Part shown: piece after piece, positions 58,465 through 64,000 of the stretch
How the letters are laid out: each line of letters starts with the position of its first letter
Numbering within the stretch: the stretch's first letter is position 1
Notes under the pieces: model-generated
What the model was told of the DNA's origin: nothing
Databases searched by the model: none
The model's input: only the letters and a program-made list of their open reading frames with translations
Made by a program: the position numbers and the translations under genes
Source of the DNA: Liquidambar formosana
Taxonomy: Eukaryota > Streptophyta > Magnoliopsida > Saxifragales > Altingiaceae
Length of the DNA: 64,000 bases
Assembly (NCBI GenBank): GCA_039720395.1
Contig: CM077833.1
Coordinates: 28,914,271 to 28,978,270, forward strand
Direction of reading: 5' to 3'

Positions 58465-61400
58465 TTAAGATTCTCCTTCAATCTTTATCGACTTCTTTGG
58501 CAATTTGAATGCAGCAAATACCGTTTGAGTTCGACCAACCGTTTCATCCCGAGGACATTGGTTGAGTTGCTGAGAAGAGCGTCTCAATATTTCAAAAAGT
58601 GAAGTATCTGAGATTGTTTCAGCTGCAATTTTTGTGTTCTGGGTACATGTTTTCAATTGTGAGCCACTGAACTTAGCTGAAGTAGTCCTTGTTGGTCGAA
58701 TCTCTCCCTGGATCTGCATGTCAGAACAAACCCAATTAACAGGAGCGACAGTGGATGAACAAGTAACCTGTATTTCAGCATGCTCATATGGCAATTGAGA
58801 AAATACCTCCTAACTTTCTGCAGTTCATCAGTAATTTACAACTCTAGAAATAAAAGAAAACCATTCTTCCATTTTCAGTTTTTCACAGCCCATAAAATAT
58901 GCAATAATGATTTCATGTTCTCTATCAGAAAAAACAGAATTGTTCAATAACCAGTGACGTTTTAAAGCAGAAATAAAATAAAGAGAACAATTAAATCATA
59001 TTTACTTCAGTTTGTTGTGCTTCTCAATAAAGCTTACCGTATCTGAAGAATCCTCTGACATAGCAATTGCACTCCTGCTATTGCTGTCATCTCGTCCAAA
59101 GATAAAAGACCGAACAGTGCTTGATCCACGCTTATGGGATGATGGCAGAGAATTGCTTGACACCCGACCAATGAAAGATGACTGCAACAATACCAATCTA
59201 TAGTCAATAGCATTCTATAACCCAAGAACTTTGTTGCCACTAGTGGCAATAGAAAATTAGACCATCCCACCCAAAAACAACTTGGAGCCTAAAGAGAAGA
59301 GAGTTCAATCTACAAGAAGCTCCAATATTAAAATTGACAGAAATTCATCAAAAAATAAAAATAGCAAACAAAAAAAAATAGACTGCAAATTGGGATTGTA
59401 ATATGCATAACAATACTCGAGAACAGCCTGCAATTTCACATAAGCCTATAATTTCACGTGACAAATGGCACGTAATTTCTGCACATGGAACTCAAGTTAA
59501 TTGGACTCTACGGGCGTGACAGGGCTGGGAAATGAAGATTAGCTACAACCATCATGAAAGGAGTATGTGTGCAGACTATCTGACACATCTTGGGTGACAA
59601 TTCAAGGCCAATATTTCTTTGTACAATACCATGCCACCTGGTATGGTTTGCCTAATCTAACCCCAAAACAGGTAGCATAAGGCCATATGGGAAAAGGCCC
59701 AAAGATTCCTAGAAGTAAAAAGTACAGCAAACTATTCAGATTTCTTTCCTAATTTTCATCTCAGACAATGAGAAAGCACATCGAGCATTAGGAATGGTGG
59801 TTGCATAACTTCTGCCTAAAAACAGCAAGAGAGATGATTACTGAAGTTGGTTGTTGAACCAGAAAATACTTAAAAATCTCATTTGGCATACTAGGATTTT
59901 ATGTTTTACCACAGGACTTTATTGGATTAATGTGATCTAGCTCACTGTTGTATTCAACATCCAACTGGTACAAACTAGTTTACCTTTGAAAAGCTGTTGC
60001 CGTTTACCGCTGTGACCAGCTTATCAAAGAAAGCTGCAAAAGGAAAAAGTGATTATGAGAAATAATAGTTAATTAGTTACAATAAGTAATAACAAAAGAA
60101 TCCCTCCTTCCCATAAATATAGATCATCTTTCCTTCCTGCGGCTGCCTCAAAAAATTGGATCATTATAAGAAGTCAAGGCATTGGATTTTTTTACTCAAA
60201 ACAATACCTTTTCTTTTTTTCTTTTTTTTGGAAACGTCGATCTTCTTTCATTCTACCATTTGCTAGAGGGTTAATATTGGAAAGACAAATTGAACCAGTG
60301 AGATGACAGTGCATTAATTGCATCTCCTTGATATGCACATTTTTTCGAAGTGATCAGTCTTTGTAGGACAGAGGGAGTATAGCTCTACCACATGAGTGAA
60401 ATATACCGCATATCTTACATGATGGTTTAGCTTTCTTCTTAGTGTCTGGCACAATATTCAGCTTCTTTATAAGACCAAAAACTTCTCTGGAATTTGCATC
60501 CTCTACTGGTGACAAGAATGTAGCCTGCTCTTCCTGTTCCAGATCATAATGTTCAGCTACAAATGAAAACTTAAATATAGCATTCTAATGAAGAATGGAA
60601 TAAAACTGCAGTCCTACAAAACAAAATCCAAAAAAGGCTGCAAAAAACTCACAGCTTTCTGAAGAAGGCGCTGTTTAACTAGACTCTTTTCTGTTTCCTC
60701 ATCATCTGAAGATAAGAAAGCATCATCCTTATCAGTAAACATTTGAGGGATCATTTGCTTTAGTTTTCTTGAATTCATTCGGGCAACATTTGTAGGAACT
60801 AGATCTTCTGCAGCTTCATAACTGAAATCTTCTTCATCTTCCTCCATGTCTTCTTTCTCTTCGAGCAAAGTCATCTCTCTCTGTCTAGAACCACATTTCA
60901 GTCTCTGCATTAGATTATCTGTTCCAGCTGCATCTTGCTGCTCTAGCCATTTCTGATGGAGTTCATGACGCTTCTCACTATCGGTTACTTTTTCTTCATA
61001 TTCGGTGGCTATTAGATCATTGAGTTCCTCAGCATCTCCTGTATCATCGTCTTCTTCATTTTCTTGAAATCGGCAAAGGTCGTTGTCACTGTCATCTTCT
61101 TCCTCAGCTTCATCATCAACAAAAGCTTTAACAGGATCACCTTTTGGAGATGAAACCAGTCCATGCAGATGGGGATCCATGTTCTCCTTTTCATTGTCCT
61201 CTTCATCAGAGGAACTATAAAAGAGGAGTAATCATTTTAACATTTTAGAACATATCAGAGGTAGGAGCAATTTGAACGTCAGTAGAGTAAATTTCACCTT
61301 TACAAAAAGACACACATGCATATATAGACAGACACACACATGTATATTCAAACTATTGCTTCCCAATATTGGATTACACTAAAGTACTCTACGAAATAAA

Positions 61401-63588
61401 ATTTGATGTGGCGACAGATCAGTAAATTAAGCCCTCAAAAGGTCAATAAGATCTCAATTCCCAAAAATATGAAAGAAATATTTAACACATACACATCATC
61501 AGGAGGAGCAGAATCAAGCTTTAAGTTCATTGTCAGTAAAGAAGGTGCAAAAACTTCTTCCGGAGGACTGTCATCCTGCTCACTGGGTAGATCATCTTTT
61601 GAGTCACTTGTTTGGGAATAACAAAATAGATCCTACAACATGAAAATAGACAACCAGTTATTTCCTAAAATAATTGTTAGAATAATGATTTCCTTTCAAA
61701 CACTTGAGATGTGAAACCTGAGTATCATCAATTGGAGCTCGAAATGCACACTTAGATTCCTCATCCAAAGCCTGCAATTACACATAAGAATCCATTACAT
61801 CAAATGAAAATTTATCTCAAAATGATGCAAGTAATCATCTTGCCCAAATTCATATGCAAATGATTACTGGAAATGCCACCTTTTCCAAAAATATGAATAC
61901 ATACTCTAGTTAGCCATTATAAATGTGCACAAACTGTGCCATTGCCAAACATGGCCAGTTATGTACTAAAACTTCTCATACAAAGAAATCACATAATCTA
62001 ATAGTGACAAAACTTCAAAATATGAAATTGTAAAAATCCTAAATTCACCAATGCATGGCATATTCATATATTGGGGTCAAGAGGTTCTTGTTGAGAACTA
62101 TACATGCAAGTGACTTGAATTGCTATAAAATTGTACATTCATGCCCATTTTATGGTAATAACAATGTCCATTGAGAGTTATCACTTACCACCTGTGAAGG
62201 AATATTTTCATGGCTTAAGTCTTTTACAGATTCATTAGATCTTTCTCTAGGAACAGCATCCAGAACACTCTCCACATCAGAAGGATGCGCAATAGTCTCC
62301 TCATTCACCACTTTTTCAAATTCATAATCTCCTCTCCCAGCAATGGAAATATTCTCTGAATCAAGGTCCATCATAGCCTCTTTCAAAAAACCATCATGCT
62401 CAGCAATAGAACTATTACTGTTCAGCATAGCTGCTCTGCCACCAACAAAGAAATGAACAAACGTATTGACTATTATAATAATAACAATACTTGATCTATA
62501 CAATGAAAGAAGCACAAAATAAAATACCCACTTCTTTGACACCTCTAGCTTCCTTTGCCGGATCTTCTCCAAAACCGAAGATATGGGTTTTTGTACAAGT
62601 GGTACAGGTTTAAAAGCAGCATCTCTAGTTTCTAACCAGGAAGAAAACACAATGCAAACCTTAATAAAGATGCACAAACAAAAAAAACCATTCAAGAGGA
62701 ATTCAAGGAAATAATGGGATTGCAACAATCAGTATTTGTTGTAACATATAAGAAAGTAACAATAAAGAAAGCTTGTACCTCGCAATAGTCTCTGAGATTC
62801 AGCGTGAAGCTGCTTGAGATGATCTCTTCTTTCCTGCAAATTCACATCAACTATAAATCAGAAAATTAGAACCTAAATGGTAATGAAATTAGGAAGTAGG
62901 GCAACGAAATCCAAAGTACCTTCTCTGCCTTTCTTTTGTTCGAGGCAGTTGCTTTCCGCTTCCCATCATCGCCATAACTCCTGGCTCTCTTCTTCTTTTT
63001 CTCTTTCTTCTCCTTAAACCCTTCCAAATTCTGCCTTTTCTTCTCGGAATTATTTATCTCGAAATCCACAGCTTCGTCCCCCATTTCCTCATTTCTATCT
63101 CCTTCTTTTCCATCAAATGCCCCCATGTCTCCACTTCCATTCTCTCCCTTTCCATCAAAATCCTCCATTTCTCCACTTCCATCTCCTCCTTTTCCATCAA
63201 AATCCTCCATTTCTCCACTTCCATCTCCTCCTTTTCCATCAAATTCCCCCATTTCTCCACTTCCACCCTCTCCTTTTCCATCAAATTCCCCATCCGCAGA
63301 ATCAAACTCCAAAGCCCTCTTAGCTCCCTTTTCGCCGTCTAAACCCTCCGATTCCGACCTAGACGGCAACGACTCGCTCGAGTCGTTGAAACCTAGGGCC
63401 TCCGAAGATTCAAGGGGTTCGAATTTGGAGGAATCAGATGTAGGCATCAAAGGGGATTTATCTGACGTATTGACGAGAGGGTCGTTGGAAACCCTAATTG
63501 CTTTCTTCAAGCGTTTTAGCTTTCTAGCATGAAGTGGAGGGGAAGGTTCTTCGGGAAGTGGAAACTGGTAGTCGTCGTCGCTCTCCAT
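58465..63588 (-). CDS. Claspin / MRC1-like replication checkpoint protein
   Basis: Eleven exons: 62920-63588, 62779-62833, 62528-62631, about 62189-62435, 61718-61771, 61493-61632, 60653-61214, 60419-60533, 59984-60033, 59038-59181 and 58465-58713; roughly 780-795 residues. The protein starts MESDDDYQFPLPEEP and is very acidic with a Lys-rich patch (KEKKEKKKKRARSYG), and ends KKSIKIEGES. The exon at 60653-61214 has the acidic core ADDE-like block AFVDDEAEEEDDSDNDL followed by LIATEYEEKVTDSEKRHELH and QKWLEQQDAAGTDNLMQRLK, which I associate with the MRC1/Claspin domain of proteins that link stalled forks to checkpoint kinases. All junctions fit in phase except between 62528-62631 and 62189-62435: donor GTATTT and acceptor GGCAG give a one-base mismatch. 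A weaker acceptor (GCTGAG, exon from 62398) would restore the frame. Exon 1 has a 14-residue tandem repeat. Confidence 0.72.
63095..63304 (-). repeat. 42-bp coding minisatellite in the Claspin-like gene
   Basis: Five tandem units of 14 residues, consensus (G/E)(E/D)FDGKGGDGSGEM. The three central units are nearly identical in DNA, the outer two more diverged. Confidence 0.93.
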
Positions 63589-64000
63589 CTCTGCTGTGAT
63601 TGATCACTGAAACTGATTGATGGAGAATTAGGGTTTTGTCTGATTGTTGAAGCTTGCGAAGGGATCTGATTTGCGAGGCATTTTCGAGAGACGGGAAAAT
63701 AAAGATTAACGGATGAATATGGGATTTAGGCGGCAAATGTTTGAATGTTTGGGGAAAGGCGCCACGACGCGTTGGTTTGGGGGGAAAGATCGAAAAAAGG
63801 GGTAGTGGATGACGGGCCATAATGATTCTGGGACACCTTATACAAAAAATCTTGGGCTAAACTGATTTGGTAAGAATTCTAAGCCGGAACCTGACTTTAG
63901 GGCTGGGCCTCTCAAAATGTAGGTATGTGCTGCATGAATAAAAAATGAAGCATACCGTTAACGGAGAAGAACTTCCATGCAACTATGAGACGGCCACGTG
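63589..64000. other. Promoter region of the Claspin-like gene
   Basis: 5'UTR and promoter on the minus strand, then spacer. A CACGTG G-box core lies in the last bases of the window. No other gene seen. Confidence 0.4.

Noticed and set aside
62150..62728. 192-residue ORF with a hydrophobic core in the Claspin-like gene
   Set aside because: The hydrophobic part is T-rich intron read through between two exons; kept only as an intron-retention note.

Overview
The window is plant nuclear DNA, almost certainly from a woody eudicot. Genes are split into many short exons by AT-rich introns with GT...AG borders. All recognisable proteins have angiosperm homologues, and the spaces between genes hold plant-type transposons (Copia, PIF/Harbinger, Tourist-like MITEs, a tRNA-derived SINE, a Mutator-like element). 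Exon structures were built by hand from splice signals, reading frame and remembered protein families; no search was run.

Layout. 1-3911 (-): 5' part of a DUF4091/GH123-like gene that runs off the left edge. 6125-9178 (-): a 56-residue serine palmitoyltransferase small subunit in three tiny exons. 11216-14214 (-): the complex I subunit NDUFA2/B8. 14361-22512: a decayed PIF/Harbinger transposon carrying a 4.1-kb Copia retrotransposon inside it (15059-19207, perfect 5-bp target duplication). 23957-28537 (+): an unidentified, probably plant-specific protein gene with an internal 92-residue tandem duplication and signs of frame damage. 29075-34131: a duplicated block made of a stray copy of the NDUFA2 promoter and first exon, followed by an intron-containing COP9 signalosome subunit 4 pseudogene without its N-terminus. 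35093-46771 (-): a complete 18-exon AGC kinase of the IRE family (IRE4-like, 1104 residues). 49930-51745: a Mutator-like element with a perfect 9-bp target duplication carrying a broken fragment of a CSLC (cellulose synthase-like C) gene, i.e. a Pack-MULE candidate. 55136-57070 (-): an intronless membrane protein of the At1g75140 type. 58465-63588 (-): a Claspin/MRC1-like replication checkpoint protein in 11 exons, with one exon junction whose frame does not fit.

The genes do not form a pathway. They are unrelated housekeeping or regulatory loci (sphingolipid synthesis, respiration, protein kinase signalling, replication checkpoint) in a TE-rich euchromatic region. I see no bacterial-type system, CRISPR array or rRNA. 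The most informative features are the gene-fragment captures and duplications (Pack-MULE with CSLC; NDUFA2 fragment next to the CSN4 pseudogene) and the nested transposon pair.
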